The notes beneath the pieces are model-generated. The model made no database searches. It had not been told where the DNA came from and was given only the letters and a program-made list of their open reading frames with translations. Position numbers and translations under genes: made by a program. From NCBI RefSeq assembly GCF_001705435.1, contig NZ_MDEN01000061.1, forward strand, positions 186,001 through 250,000: 64,000 nt of DNA. Reading direction: 5' to 3'. Shown here piece by piece: positions 53,942-63,453 of this stretch (within the stretch, counting starts at the first letter, position 1; every line of letters starts with the position of its first letter). The DNA is from Pseudomonas graminis (lineage in GTDB: Bacteria; Pseudomonadota; Gammaproteobacteria; Pseudomonadales; Pseudomonadaceae).

Positions 53942-54048
53942 ACAAGATCGCTGACAGACACAAACCGTCACAAAACTGTCAAAACCCCTTGCGATGATGC
54001 CGCTTTCGATCTCGTGCCCTGCGGGGCACTTCCCGTCTGCGAGCCTTC

Positions 54049-55065
54049 ATGAATCAACGCATTGCCCATCACCAGGACTCAGATCTGTTTGGCTTGCTGT
54101 ACGGGTTCCGCTTCCGTCCCGAGGAACCCGGCCGTGAGCTGGATTCGACGTCTGCGCTGGAGTGCCTGCGCCACCCGACCGAGCCCGACGAGTTCGTCTG
54201 GCTGCACCTGAATCTCGCACACGCCAGCTGCGAACGCTGGCTGAAAACCAACCTCGACCTGCCCGACGAGTTTCTCGAAGCCCTGCACGAAGGCTCACGC
54301 TCCACGCGCATCGAACACGTCGACTCCGCCCTGCTCGCGGTGGTCAACGACGTGGTCTTCGACTTCAACCGCATCTCCACCGACATCGCCACATTGTGGG
54401 TGTGCGTGCGCAGCAACCTGATGATCTCCGCACGCCATCAGCCGCTGCGCTCGGTAGACCGGCTGCGCTCCTCGGTCAAACAAGGCGAAACCTTCCGCTC
54501 CCCCCTCGAACTGCTCGCCCACCTGCTGCGCGATCAGAGCGACGTGCTGAGTCAGTTCATGCGCAAGACCAGCCTCAGCGTCGACAAAATCGAAGACCAA
54601 CTCCTCTCCCAACGCCTGAGCAACAACCGCTCGGAACTGGGCGCCATGCGTCGGGTGCTGGTGCGCCTGCAGCGGCTGCTGGCGCTGGAGCCCGGCTCGC
54701 TGATGCGCCTGCTGCACCGACCGCCGCAATGGCTGCTGGAAGACGACCTGCAAGAACTGCGGCAATCCACCGAAGAGTCGGCGCTGGTGATCAGCGACCT
54801 CACCGCCTTGGGCGAACGGATCAAACTGCTGCAGGAAGAAATCGCCGCCAACCTCAACGAACAAAGCAGCCGCACGCTGTTCACCCTCACCGTCGTGACC
54901 GTGCTGGCGCTGCCGATCAACATCGTCGCGGGTTTCTTCGGCATGAACGTCGGCGGCATCCCCCTGGCCAGCGATCCCCACGGGTTCTGGGTGCTGGTCG
55001 CGCTGGTGGCAACCTTTACGTTTATTGCGGGACGGTGGGCGTTTCGCAAGAGTCGGGATTATTGA
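54049..55065 (+). CDS. zntB: CorA/ZntB-family zinc or divalent-cation transporter
   Basis: 338 residues. A long soluble helical N-terminal domain (residues 1-270) is followed by two membrane segments near the end: LFTLTVVTVLALPINIVAGF and FWVLVALVATFTFIAGRWAF. Between them is GMNVGGIP, the ZntB-type variant of the CorA GMN signature. ZntB moves zinc across the inner membrane. No clear operon partner. Confidence 0.9.
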   Translation: MNQRIAHHQDSDLFGLLYGFRFRPEEPGRELDSTSALECLRHPTEPDEFVWLHLNLAHASCERWLKTNLDLPDEFLEALHEGSRSTRIEHVDSALLAVVNDVVFDFNRISTDIATLWVCVRSNLMISARHQPLRSVDRLRSSVKQGETFRSPLELLAHLLRDQSDVLSQFMRKTSLSVDKIEDQLLSQRLSNNRSELGAMRRVLVRLQRLLALEPGSLMRLLHRPPQWLLEDDLQELRQSTEESALVISDLTALGERIKLLQEEIAANLNEQSSRTLFTLTVVTVLALPINIVAGFFGMNVGGIPLASDPHGFWVLVALVATFTFIAGRWAFRKSRDY

Positions 55066-55195
55066 CGGCAGCATTATTGGCGCGCCCACTGGTCCCTAAC
55101 CCCAGTAAATCCAGCCAAAACGTGACCCGTGTCGCATCTCTGTCACATTTTGTAATGATCATGGTCACCATCCCACCTCAACAGGATCGCGACCC

Positions 55196-56812
55196 ATGGC
55201 AACCCCCTCACTGGCTCAACGCCCTCTGCAACAGGGGCCCGGACTGAGTGCTCAATTCGGGCGCAAGCCTGGCGTGCTGACGATGGTGATTTTCTGCGTC
55301 GTACTGGTATTGGGCCTGTTTTACACCGGCTACAGCCTCAAGCAGGACATGGACGATCTGGGTACCGTCGTGCTGACCTGGACGCCGTTCATTCTGCTCG
55401 GCGTGGCGCTGGTCATCGCGCTCGGCTTTGAGTTCGTCAACGGTTTCCACGACACCGCCAACGCCGTCGCCACCGTCATTTACACCCACTCCCTGCCGCC
55501 GAACTTCGCCGTGGTCTGGTCGGGAACGTTCAACTTCCTGGGTGTGCTGTTTTCCAGCGGCGCGGTGGCGTTCGGCATCATTGCCCTGCTCCCGGTCGAG
55601 CTGATCCTGCAAGTCGGCTCATCGGCGGGTTACGCGATGATCTTCGCCCTGCTGATCGCGGCGATCCTGTGGAACCTCGGCACCTGGTGGCTGGGTCTGC
55701 CGGCCTCCTCTTCCCACACACTCATCGGCTCGATCATCGGCGTCGGTATCGCCAACGCCTTGATGCACGGCCGCGACGGCACCAGCGGCGTGGACTGGTC
55801 TCAGGCGACCAAAGTCGGTTATTCCCTGCTGCTCTCACCGCTGGTGGGCTTCACCTGCGCCGCGCTGTTGCTGATGGCGCTGCGCATGTTCGTGAAGAAC
55901 CGCGCGCTGTACAAAGCGCCGGAAGGCAACAAGCCGCCACCGATCTGGATTCGCGGCCTGCTGATCCTGACCTGCACCGGCGTGTCATTCGCCCACGGCT
56001 CAAACGACGGTCAGAAAGGCATGGGCCTGATCATGCTGATTCTGGTGGGCACGCTGCCGATGGCCTACGCGTTGAACCGCGCCATGCCGGCCGACCAGTC
56101 GGTGCAGTTCGCGGCGGTCGCCCAAGTCACCCAACAGGCCCTGAGCAAAGCGGCGCCCCTGCCCGCGCCGGCCGATTCCCGACAGACACTTTCCGTTTAC
56201 ATCCGCGACAAGCAGGCGACCCCTGAACTGGTCCCGGCGCTGGCCGTCATGGCCGGCAAGATCGGCGATCAGGTCGCCAGTTACGGGTCACTGGCCAAGG
56301 TGCCGGCCGAGGCCACCGCCAACGTGCGGAACGACATGTACCTGACCTCCGAAGCCATCCGCCTGATGGACAAAAACAAGGTCGGCAACTTCGACGCGGA
56401 CACCCAGGCCAAGGTCGACACGTTCAAACAGCAGATTGATACCGCGACGCGCTTCATTCCGCTGTGGGTCAAGGTGGCGGTAGCGATCGCGCTGGGCCTG
56501 GGCACCATGGTGGGCTGGAAACGCATCGTGATCACCGTCGGTGAGAAAATCGGCAAGACTCACCTGACCTACGCCCAGGGCGCATCGGCTGAAGTCGTCG
56601 CGATGCTGACCATTGGTGCAGCGGACATGTATGGATTGCCGGTGTCGACCACCCACGTTCTGTCCTCCGGGGTGGCCGGCGCCATGGTCGCCAACGGCTC
56701 CGGCCTGCAGATGCGCACCCTGCGCAATCTGGCGATGGCATGGGTGCTGACCCTGCCTGCCGCGATCCTGTTGTCGGGCAGCCTGTACTGGCTGTTCACC
56801 CAGATTTTCTGA
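55196..56812 (+). CDS. PiT-family inorganic phosphate transporter
   Basis: 538 residues, about ten to twelve membrane segments. Both signature segments are present: GFEFVNGFHDTANAVATVIY in the first half and VSFAHGSNDGQKGMGLIMLI in the middle, with ASGASAEVVAMLTIGAADMY and LPVSTTHVLSSGVAGAMVAN at the end. A long soluble loop (residues about 305-415) lies between the halves. Low-affinity, metal-phosphate symport is the family role. A terminator follows. Confidence 0.9.
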   Translation: MATPSLAQRPLQQGPGLSAQFGRKPGVLTMVIFCVVLVLGLFYTGYSLKQDMDDLGTVVLTWTPFILLGVALVIALGFEFVNGFHDTANAVATVIYTHSLPPNFAVVWSGTFNFLGVLFSSGAVAFGIIALLPVELILQVGSSAGYAMIFALLIAAILWNLGTWWLGLPASSSHTLIGSIIGVGIANALMHGRDGTSGVDWSQATKVGYSLLLSPLVGFTCAALLLMALRMFVKNRALYKAPEGNKPPPIWIRGLLILTCTGVSFAHGSNDGQKGMGLIMLILVGTLPMAYALNRAMPADQSVQFAAVAQVTQQALSKAAPLPAPADSRQTLSVYIRDKQATPELVPALAVMAGKIGDQVASYGSLAKVPAEATANVRNDMYLTSEAIRLMDKNKVGNFDADTQAKVDTFKQQIDTATRFIPLWVKVAVAIALGLGTMVGWKRIVITVGEKIGKTHLTYAQGASAEVVAMLTIGAADMYGLPVSTTHVLSSGVAGAMVANGSGLQMRTLRNLAMAWVLTLPAAILLSGSLYWLFTQIF

Positions 56813-56839
56813 TTTCGAAGAGTCTCCCGTACTCTCTTT

Positions 56840-56866
56840 CAGGCGCTTCGGCGCCTGTTTTTTTTT
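56840..56866 (+). terminator. Rho-independent terminator after the phosphate transporter
   Basis: CAGGCGC pairs with GCGCCTG around TTCG, followed by nine T. Confidence 0.93.
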
Positions 56867-56881
56867 GCGCGGTGCTTTTCA

Positions 56882-56974
56882 GTGGGACCGGCTTCAGCCG
56901 GGAAGAGGCCTGTGTCGACACCCTCAATCCTGCGGCGTGACGCCCGCCGCCCTCCCGGCTAAAGCCAGTCCCAC
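56882..56974. repeat. REPIN, related to the 113-bp unit
   Basis: Forward REP GTGGGACCGGCTTCAGCC, spacer starting GAAGAGGCCTGTGTCGACAC, CCTCAATCCTGCGGCGTGAC, then CCCGGCTAAAGCCAGTCCCA inverted REP. The spacer resembles one unit of the array at 6327 in single copy. The rest of 56813-57157 holds no gene and no clear sigma54 site. Confidence 0.9.
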
Positions 56975-57157
56975 AAAGCGCGCTCCTGCAGGTTTATTCG
57001 CCACTCAAGCATTCTTTTCCCTCTTGATAAGCAAGAAACAGGGCATATCACTAACGGTTATAAAAATATGGAATTCAGTTCTTTTACGGAATAAATCGGA
57101 GCCTTTATAACGGGTGCACTTGTCACAAGCCCACCGATTCCGCTCGAAGGATTTCTC

Positions 57158-58294
57158 ATGGATGTTTTCTGGTTTCTACCGACACACGGCGACGGCCATT
57201 ACCTGGGCACGACCAAGGGCGCGCGCCCGGTCACGCTCAATTACCTGAAGCAGGTCGCCCAGGCCGCCGATGATCTGGGTTACCACGGCGTGCTGATTCC
57301 GACCGGCCGTTCCTGCGAAGACTCCTGGGTGATCGCCTCGGCCCTCGTGCCGTTGACCGAGCGTTTGCGTTACCTGGTGGCGATTCGTCCGGGGATCATT
57401 TCTCCGACCGTTTCCGCGCGCATGGCCGCGACCCTGGATCGCTTGTCCGGCGGACGCCTGCTGATCAACGTCGTGACCGGCGGAGACCCTGATGAGAACC
57501 GTGGCGATGGCAGCTTCCTCGATCACAGCGAACGTTACGAAGTCACCGACGAATTCCTGAAGATCTGGCGCCGCGTGTTGCAGGGCGAAGCCGTGGACTT
57601 CGAAGGCAAGCACCTGAGAGTGCAGAACGCCAAAGCCCTGTATCCGCCGATCCAGAAGCCCTATCCGCCGCTGTACTTTGGTGGTTCCTCCGAAGCGGCC
57701 CATGAACTGGCTGCTGAGCAGGTCGATGTTTACCTCACTTGGGGCGAGCCCCCTGCCGCCGTGGCCGAGAAGCTGGCGGACGTGCGTGAGCGCGCCGCGC
57801 GCAACGGCCGTACGGTCAAATTCGGCATCCGTCTGCACGTGATCGTCCGGGAGACCAGCGAAGAAGCCTGGAAAGCCGCCGACACCCTGATCGAGCACAT
57901 CAGCGACGACACCATCGCCGCCGCACAGAAATCTTTTTCGCGTTTCGACTCCGAAGGCCAGCGCCGCATGGCCGCATTGCACGACGGCCGTCGCGACAAC
58001 CTGGAAATCGCCCCCAACCTGTGGGCCGGCGTCGGCCTGGTACGGGGCGGTGCGGGCACGGCGCTGGTGGGTAATCCGCAGGAAGTCGCCGAGCGGATCA
58101 AGGAATACGCGGACCTGGGCATCGAAAGCTTCATCTTCTCCGGCTACCCCCATCTGGAAGAAGCCTATCGCTTCGCCGAGCTGGTGTTCCCGCTGTTGCC
58201 CGAGCCGTATCGCAGCCTGGCAGGCCGCGGCATCACCAACCTCACCGGCCCGTTTGGCGAGATGATTGCCAACGACTTGCCACCGCAGAAGTAA
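57158..58294 (+). CDS. FMNH2-dependent alkanesulfonate monooxygenase (SsuD/MsuD family)
   Basis: 378 residues. Luciferase-like TIM barrel: [34 protein letters not shown] with the key Cys-like region, [40 protein letters not shown] and [12 protein letters not shown]. It releases sulfite from alkane- or methanesulfonates using FMNH2 from a reductase, which is not encoded nearby. The neighbouring sigma54 activator resembles SfnR, which in P. putida and P. aeruginosa controls msuEDC-type genes. That fits MsuD better than SsuD, but the choice is open. Confidence 0.88.
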   Translation: MDVFWFLPTHGDGHYLGTTKGARPVTLNYLKQVAQAADDLGYHGVLIPTGRSCEDSWVIASALVPLTERLRYLVAIRPGIISPTVSARMAATLDRLSGGRLLINVVTGGDPDENRGDGSFLDHSERYEVTDEFLKIWRRVLQGEAVDFEGKHLRVQNAKALYPPIQKPYPPLYFGGSSEAAHELAAEQVDVYLTWGEPPAAVAEKLADVRERAARNGRTVKFGIRLHVIVRETSEEAWKAADTLIEHISDDTIAAAQKSFSRFDSEGQRRMAALHDGRRDNLEIAPNLWAGVGLVRGGAGTALVGNPQEVAERIKEYADLGIESFIFSGYPHLEEAYRFAELVFPLLPEPYRSLAGRGITNLTGPFGEMIANDLPPQK

Positions 58295-58400
58295 GTTTCG
58301 CCGACCCCCTGGAAACACCCGTTTGCTGCGCAACCGCGCAGCGCGTGGGAAACGGTTGATCTGCCATCGCGACAACGGCCATCGCGACAAGGAGTCCTTC

Positions 58401-59543
58401 ATGACAGCCAGCTTACCGTTCCAACCACAAGTGACCCCCATGCAGCTATTGACCCTACCGCCCTCGCCGGCCCTGGCGACTTCGATTCGTGCCACCGCGC
58501 AGGTGTTCGAAGACCCGAGATCCCAGGCGCTGCTGGCCCATATCGAACAAGTCGCGCCCAGCGATGCCAGCGTGCTGATCATCGGCGAAACCGGCACCGG
58601 CAAAGAGCTGGTGGCGCGTCACATTCACAACTTGAGCAGCCGTCGTCATCAGCCATTCGTGGCGGTCAACTGCGGCGCGTTTTCGGAATCACTGGTGGAA
58701 GCGGAGCTGTTCGGCCAGGAAAAAGGCGCGTTCACCGGTGCCCTCACCGCCAAGGCCGGCTGGTTTGAAGAAGCCAACGGCGGCACGCTGTTTCTCGACG
58801 AAATCGGCGATCTGCCCCTGGCCATTCAGGTCAAGCTGCTGCGCGTCCTGCAGGAGCGCGAAGTGGTGCGGCTGGGCTCGCGCAAAAGCACGCCGATCAA
58901 CGTGCGGGTGCTGGCCGCGACCAACGTGCAGCTGGAACGCGCGATCAACGCCGGGCACTTTCGCGAAGACCTGTTCTACCGCCTCAACGTCGTCAATCTG
59001 GAGCTGAGCACCCTGCGCGAACGGCCGGGCGACATCATGCCGCTGAGCCGGCACTTCATCGACGTCTACAGCCAGCGTCTGGGCTGCGGACCGATCCAGA
59101 TCAGCGCCGAGGCCGAGCACAAGTTGCGGACCTACGGCTGGCCGGGGAATATTCGCGAGCTGGAAAACGTCATTCACCACACCCTGCTGATCTGCCGCAA
59201 CGGCGTGATTCAGTCCAGCGATCTGCGCCTGTCGAACCTGCGCCTTGAGCGTCAGGAAGATTCTGCCCCCATCGTCGACGATTCAACCGAAGCGCTGCTG
59301 GCCAGGGCGTTCCAGCGCCTGTTCGAAGAGCAGGCCGGCGCGCTGCACGAAAAGGTCGAAGACGCCTTGTTGCGCGCGGCCTATCGCTTCAGCCACTGCA
59401 ACCAGGTGCACACCGCGCAGTTGCTGGGGTTGAGCCGCAATGTCGTGCGCGCGCGGCTGATCAAGATCGGTGAACTGGCCGTCAACAAGCGCCGCCCCGG
59501 CGAGCAGACCCAGGGTGAACGGATGCTGCATTTGTCGGTGTGA
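58401..59543 (+). CDS. sfnR: Sigma54-dependent transcriptional activator (SfnR-like)
   Basis: 380 residues. There is no N-terminal receiver or sensing domain; the AAA+ core starts near residue 40. Walker [14 protein letters not shown] near 61-72, GAFTGA near 110 in [11 protein letters not shown], Walker [14 protein letters not shown], and arginine finger region [13 protein letters not shown]-terminal Fis-type helix-turn-helix [20 protein letters not shown]. SfnR regulates sulfone and methanesulfonate use under sulfur limitation. Start ATG 58401 with AAGGAG. It follows the monooxygenase by about 107 bases. Confidence 0.87.
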   Translation: MTASLPFQPQVTPMQLLTLPPSPALATSIRATAQVFEDPRSQALLAHIEQVAPSDASVLIIGETGTGKELVARHIHNLSSRRHQPFVAVNCGAFSESLVEAELFGQEKGAFTGALTAKAGWFEEANGGTLFLDEIGDLPLAIQVKLLRVLQEREVVRLGSRKSTPINVRVLAATNVQLERAINAGHFREDLFYRLNVVNLELSTLRERPGDIMPLSRHFIDVYSQRLGCGPIQISAEAEHKLRTYGWPGNIRELENVIHHTLLICRNGVIQSSDLRLSNLRLERQEDSAPIVDDSTEALLARAFQRLFEEQAGALHEKVEDALLRAAYRFSHCNQVHTAQLLGLSRNVVRARLIKIGELAVNKRRPGEQTQGERMLHLSV

Positions 59544-59574
59544 ACCTACAGCGATGCAACCGGTGGGACTGCGC

Positions 59575-59916
59575 TCATCCCTGACGCGGTCCTACGATTT
59601 CCCCCGCCACTTCGTACGCGTTGAAGATCATCGACGTCGCCCGGTGTTGACGAATCAACTCCCACAAATCCCCTTCGCCCTGCTCGGCGTTTTCGAACGC
59701 GCGCTCGCAGTCGGTCTTCGACAGCCATTGCACGTGGCTCAGCACCCGCTGGCGGTCTTCACTGACCTGCACGCTGGCGCGGACAAAACCTGGGTAGGTG
59801 CGGGTGAATCGCTCGAAACGCTCGTTGAGCGCCCCGACCAGCCCGGCCTGATGTCGGGGGTCGACGGCGAACTCGACGAATTGACTGAAAGGGAGATGAG
59901 CGGCTGCTGGTGTCAT
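59575..59916 (-). CDS. Antibiotic biosynthesis monooxygenase (ABM)-domain protein, SoxR target
   Basis: 113 residues. One ABM domain: FSQFVEFAVDPRHQAGLVGA, YPGFVRASVQVSEDRQRVLS and VQWLSKTDCERAFENAEQGE. These small dimeric proteins act on quinones or redox dyes, or have no known activity. The gene diverges from soxR across a perfect SoxR box with a 19-base spacer promoter reading into it, so it is probably the SoxR target. Start ATG 59916, with GGAGAA before it. Confidence 0.84.
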   Translation of the reverse strand: MTPAAAHLPFSQFVEFAVDPRHQAGLVGALNERFERFTRTYPGFVRASVQVSEDRQRVLSHVQWLSKTDCERAFENAEQGEGDLWELIRQHRATSMIFNAYEVAGEIVGPRQG

Positions 59917-60037
59917 GAACGTTCTCCACGGATGACGGTTGTTGCTGAACAGGATGCTGCGCAAACCGGCATGGCCCCATACGTTTCTTGCGCCGGTGCC
60001 CCACTTGCCAAGCCGGTCCGGCCAAGCGATGCTGCGC

Positions 60038-60068
60038 AGGATAAAACCTCCAGTTAACTGGAGGTCAA
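60038..60068 (-). promoter_or_regulatory. SoxR box and MerR-type promoter for the ABM gene
   Basis: ACCTCCAGTTAACTGGAGGT at 60046-60065 is a perfect 20-bp palindrome close to the SoxR consensus CCTCAAGTTAACTTGAGG. Reading on the minus strand, -35 TTGACC (60068-60063) and -10 TATCCT (60043-60038) are separated by 19 bases, the overlong spacer typical of SoxR/MerR-activated promoters. Confidence 0.92.
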
Positions 60069-60095
60069 GCGTCGTTCGGCACACAGGAAGATTGC

Positions 60096-60557
60096 ATGCT
60101 CACCCAGGACATCCCGCCCATCGCCCGCGAACTCACCGTCGGCCAGTTGTCCGCGCGCAGCGGCGTGGCCATCACCGCGCTGCGCTTTTATGAGGCCAAA
60201 GGCCTGATCAGCAGCCAGCGCAACGCCGGCAATCAGCGGCGCTACCCCCGGGATGTGCTGCGTCGGGTGGCGTTGATCAAAACTGCCCAGCGCCTGGGCA
60301 TTCCGCTGGCGACCATTCAAACCGCGCTACAAACCCTGCCCCAAGACCGCCCGCCCAGCCTTGACGACTGGACGCGGCTGTCCGAGCGCTGGAAAGCCGA
60401 TCTGGATGAACGCATCAACCGTCTCACCGCCCTGCGCGACCAGCTCAGTGGCTGCATCGGTTGCGGCTGCCTGTCGATGGAGGCCTGCCCGCTGCGTAAC
60501 TTCGGTGACAGCCTGAGCGAGCAAGGCGCCGGGCCGCGCCTGCTGGATCAGGATTGA
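60096..60557 (+). CDS. soxR: Redox-sensing activator SoxR
   Basis: 153 residues. MerR helix-turn-helix: LTVGQLSARSGVAITALRFY, RNAGNQRRYPRDVLRRVALI. The C-terminal [2Fe-2S] site is CIGCGCLSMEACPLRN near 120-131, spacing C-x2-C-x-C-x5-C as in all SoxR. In pseudomonads SoxR reacts to redox-cycling compounds. It diverges from the ABM gene. Its start is close to the SoxR box (31 bases), so it may also autoregulate. Confidence 0.95.
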   Translation: MLTQDIPPIARELTVGQLSARSGVAITALRFYEAKGLISSQRNAGNQRRYPRDVLRRVALIKTAQRLGIPLATIQTALQTLPQDRPPSLDDWTRLSERWKADLDERINRLTALRDQLSGCIGCGCLSMEACPLRNFGDSLSEQGAGPRLLDQD

Positions 60558-60613
60558 AGGTTTTGCGGACTGACCCGGGTATCGGCAAGAGTCTGGTCGA
60601 CCAGTGACAGATA

Positions 60614-60635
60614 ATTGCGTCGTGGGGGACGCAAT
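60614..60635. terminator. Hairpin between soxR and the FAD-protein gene
   Basis: ATTGCGTC pairs with GACGCAAT around GTGGGG. It lies between the convergent genes; no clear T run follows, so it is a weak or bidirectional terminator. Confidence 0.5.
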
Positions 60636-60646
60636 CTCCTGGTTAT

Positions 60647-62074
60647 TCAGATTGGCACGTTGCACACCGCCGCCAGTCGCGCCGCCAGCAGCTTGGCCTG
60701 CAACGCCACGTCGGTCACCGCGGTGCTTTCCCACCACAGCCCGCGCAAGGGCGGGCCCATGGCGTAGAGCCGCGCCGAAATCCGTCCTTCGGCGTCCATG
60801 ACCGCACCACCCGCGTCGGCGGCAATGCCAAGCGCCAACGGCCCCGGCTGAATCAGGCCATGGGCCAGCAGATTGCGCGGCAAGGCCCGGTCAACCCGGC
60901 GCCAGTCGTATTGAATGCCGGTCGAGTTGATCAGCGCTGCGCCACTCTCCGTCGTGGCCATGTCCTGCCCGCGATAGCGAACGCTGATGGAAATCTGCCC
61001 GGCCTCGGCGCCCTCCACCCTGAGCAACGAGGCGGCGTGGATGTGCAGGCGCCCTTCGTCGATCAGCCGCTCCAGCAACTTCGCACTGGGCGGCGGCGAG
61101 CGGTGATGATGGCTTTCCCACCACGGCCGCACGTGGCGTACGAATTGGCGGCGCTGCAGGTCAGAGGCCTGACTCCACAGCCGTGGAATATGCACGCGCA
61201 CAGTGTCGAGCGGCGCCTGCCAGTCGATGCCCTGCTCCGCCGCTTGCGCGCACTGCTCGCGCAAGGCCCTGACCAGTTGCCGGGTGCTGCGTATGTTCAG
61301 GTCGGCGGCGAGAAAGTCCGGCCATGTCGGCGGTTGGCGGCGAACGTGGGGCAGCAGGCCGTGGCGGGAAAACACGTCAATGGGCCCACGGTGACCGGCT
61401 TGCTCCAGGGACACCACGGCGTCGACCATGGTCAGGCCCGAGCCGATGATCAGCACCCGGCCTTGGGGGGCGAGCTGGCCCATAGCATCGACATCCCATG
61501 GATCGACGGCAGCGGCGTTGAGGGCGTTTGAATCGCGCTGAGGCGTGCGCGCGGCGGCGAACATGCCCGTTGCCAATACGCCGAATCGGCCAGTCAGGTG
61601 TTCGCCGCTGGCGAGGGTCAGGCGCACGCCGGCTGCGTCAGCCTGCAGGTCGGTCACTTCGCCGCGCACGTGCTCGACGGTGGAACCATAGCGCTCGCCG
61701 ACCACCCGTGCCTCGGCCAGACGCTGCTGAACGTACAGCCCGAAAATCCCGCGGGGCGGAAACAGCTCGGCCACCGGCACGTGCTGCTGGTCAGACTCCG
61801 GCCAGCCACCGGCGGCAATGTAGTCGGTCAGCCAGCGGGTGAGATCGTCGACGTCGTCCGGGTCGACGCTCATGCGTGCGGCGTTGCCGTTCAGCGTGTG
61901 GCCCGGCTCGGTGGCGCTGTAGGCCTCACCCCGGCCCAACTCGCTGCGTGACTCGACGATAACGATGCGCCGTTGCCCCGGCAGGCGCAGCAGCTGCACC
62001 GCGAGCATGGTGCCGCTGAGGCCACCGCCGACGATGAGGATGTCGGCATCAGGTCCATTGTGTTCAGCGCTCAT
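60647..62074 (-). CDS. FAD/NAD(P)-binding oxidoreductase (HpyO-type FAD-binding)
   Basis: 475 residues. Dinucleotide site near residues 10-32 (ILIVGGGLSGTMLAVQLLRL), then ESRSELGRGEAYSATEPGHT and NAARMSVDPDDVDDLTRWL, and a second GXGXXG-like VLIIGSGLTMVDAVVSLEQA. This is the layout of the FAD-NAD(P)-binding family that includes uncharacterised flavin monooxygenases and hydroxylases. The substrate is unknown. Start ATG 62074 has GGGGGGAA before it. Confidence 0.83.
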   Translation of the reverse strand: MSAEHNGPDADILIVGGGLSGTMLAVQLLRLPGQRRIVIVESRSELGRGEAYSATEPGHTLNGNAARMSVDPDDVDDLTRWLTDYIAAGGWPESDQQHVPVAELFPPRGIFGLYVQQRLAEARVVGERYGSTVEHVRGEVTDLQADAAGVRLTLASGEHLTGRFGVLATGMFAAARTPQRDSNALNAAAVDPWDVDAMGQLAPQGRVLIIGSGLTMVDAVVSLEQAGHRGPIDVFSRHGLLPHVRRQPPTWPDFLAADLNIRSTRQLVRALREQCAQAAEQGIDWQAPLDTVRVHIPRLWSQASDLQRRQFVRHVRPWWESHHHRSPPPSAKLLERLIDEGRLHIHAASLLRVEGAEAGQISISVRYRGQDMATTESGAALINSTGIQYDWRRVDRALPRNLLAHGLIQPGPLALGIAADAGGAVMDAEGRISARLYAMGPPLRGLWWESTAVTDVALQAKLLAARLAAVCNVPI

Positions 62075-62150
62075 TGCTTCCCCCCTTCTCTTCGCCTCGC
62101 AGGCGCGCATGGCTGATTATGGACAGCGTGGCACCGGATTCAACCCAACG

Positions 62151-63218
62151 TCAGCCCTTGCGTTTCATGTCCAGGCGCCGCAGATGGCAGGTCACTTCTT
62201 CGCGGTCGTGGTACAGCTGCTTGCAGCCGATGGAAACCTTGACGCCGCGGGCCTTGAAGCCGTCTTCGATGCGCTCCAGCAAGCGTCGCACTTCGGCGTA
62301 ACGCTGCTTCATCGGCAACTTGAGATTGACCACCGCCTCGCGGCACAAACCCTCGCCCAGCCAGGTTTCCAGCAGCGCGGCGTTGCGTGCGGGCTTTTCG
62401 ACGATGTCGCAGACCATCCAGTCCACCGGCTGACGGGGCTTGAAGGTAAAGCCGTCGGCCATCAGGTGCTGCACCAGCCCGGTGTCCATCAGGCTTTCGG
62501 CCATCGGACCGTTATCGATGGCGGTGACCAGCATGCCGCGCCGCACCAGTTGGTAGGTCCAGCCCCCGGGCGCCGCGCCCAGGTCGACGCCGGTCATGTC
62601 GCCCGACAGGCGCTCGTCCCACTGATCACGGGGGATGAAGTGATGCCAGGCCTCTTCCAGCTTGAGGGTCGAGCGGCTGGGCGCTTCCCGGGGGAATTTC
62701 AGGCGCGGAATGCCCATGGGCCACATCGCCGAGTTGTTCGCGTCGGCCAGCCCAAGGAACACTTCGCGCCCGCTTTTAAAAGTCAGCAGCAAACGCGGCA
62801 GGCTCGGGTTGTCGACCAGTTTGCCGGCCTTCTCCAGCGCCTTGCGCAATGGCGCCTCGAACTTGCGGCAGAACGTCGAAAGCTCCTTGCCGTCGTTGGT
62901 GTCGACCACTTCCAGCCACAGGCTGCCGCACGGCGCAAAGCCGGCCATGTACTCGAGGATCACACTGATGCGGTCGGTTTCCGGCAGCTGGACAAACACG
63001 CCACGGGCCCACTGCCGGGGGAAAATCAGCTCGCGGAACTTCAGGCTGTTCATCAGCCGCTCTGCACCCTCGGGCTCGGTGCAGATGAATTCCGCAAAGG
63101 CGGCGTCGGTCTTCGCCTTGGCGTAGCCGGACACCTCAAGGCGGGCGGCGTACTCGCTGAGCTCCGAGCAGACCTCGCTTTCGAAGCCGGGGCGGCAATG
63201 CATGAAAAGGGTGTTCAC
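62151..63218 (-). CDS. rlmM: 23S rRNA 2'-O-ribose methyltransferase (C2498)
   Basis: 355 residues from GTG 63218, with GGAGACC before it. N-terminal THUMP-like part (NTLFMHCRPGFESEVCSELS), then a Rossmann methyltransferase with MTGVDLGAAPGGWTYQLVRR, AIDNGPMAESLM and VDWMVCDIVEKPAR; the K-D-K-E tetrad is in keeping with 2'-O-methyltransferases. It methylates C2498 of 23S rRNA. It is next to acnA, as in many Pseudomonas genomes. Confidence 0.93.
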   Translation of the reverse strand: MNTLFMHCRPGFESEVCSELSEYAARLEVSGYAKAKTDAAFAEFICTEPEGAERLMNSLKFRELIFPRQWARGVFVQLPETDRISVILEYMAGFAPCGSLWLEVVDTNDGKELSTFCRKFEAPLRKALEKAGKLVDNPSLPRLLLTFKSGREVFLGLADANNSAMWPMGIPRLKFPREAPSRSTLKLEEAWHHFIPRDQWDERLSGDMTGVDLGAAPGGWTYQLVRRGMLVTAIDNGPMAESLMDTGLVQHLMADGFTFKPRQPVDWMVCDIVEKPARNAALLETWLGEGLCREAVVNLKLPMKQRYAEVRRLLERIEDGFKARGVKVSIGCKQLYHDREEVTCHLRRLDMKRKG

Positions 63219-63453
63219 GGGACGGTCTCCTCGCGCGCCACGAATCGAGTCGCGGCGCAAGCTGTACATGAGGATTAACCTCAATGACTCGAAAGCGGCG
63301 CATGATAGCCGAATCAGGAACCACTGGCTCAGCCGGTGGGTCCAGTACTACTCAACGATCATTTAAAGCCGCCAACCAGAGCGCTGCTGCAAGCCCCGTC
63401 TTACCGTCGATCGCCCGTCCGCGCGTGCTGCGCGGACCGTCAAGGAGTCAGTC

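Noticed and set aside
57000..57157. Sigma54 (-24/-12) promoter before the sulfonate monooxygenase
   Set aside because: No GG-N10-GC pair with the required spacing was found in this stretch.
57176..58603. 475-residue minus-strand frame opposite the sulfonate monooxygenase
   Set aside because: Antisense shadow of a gene with strong family matches.
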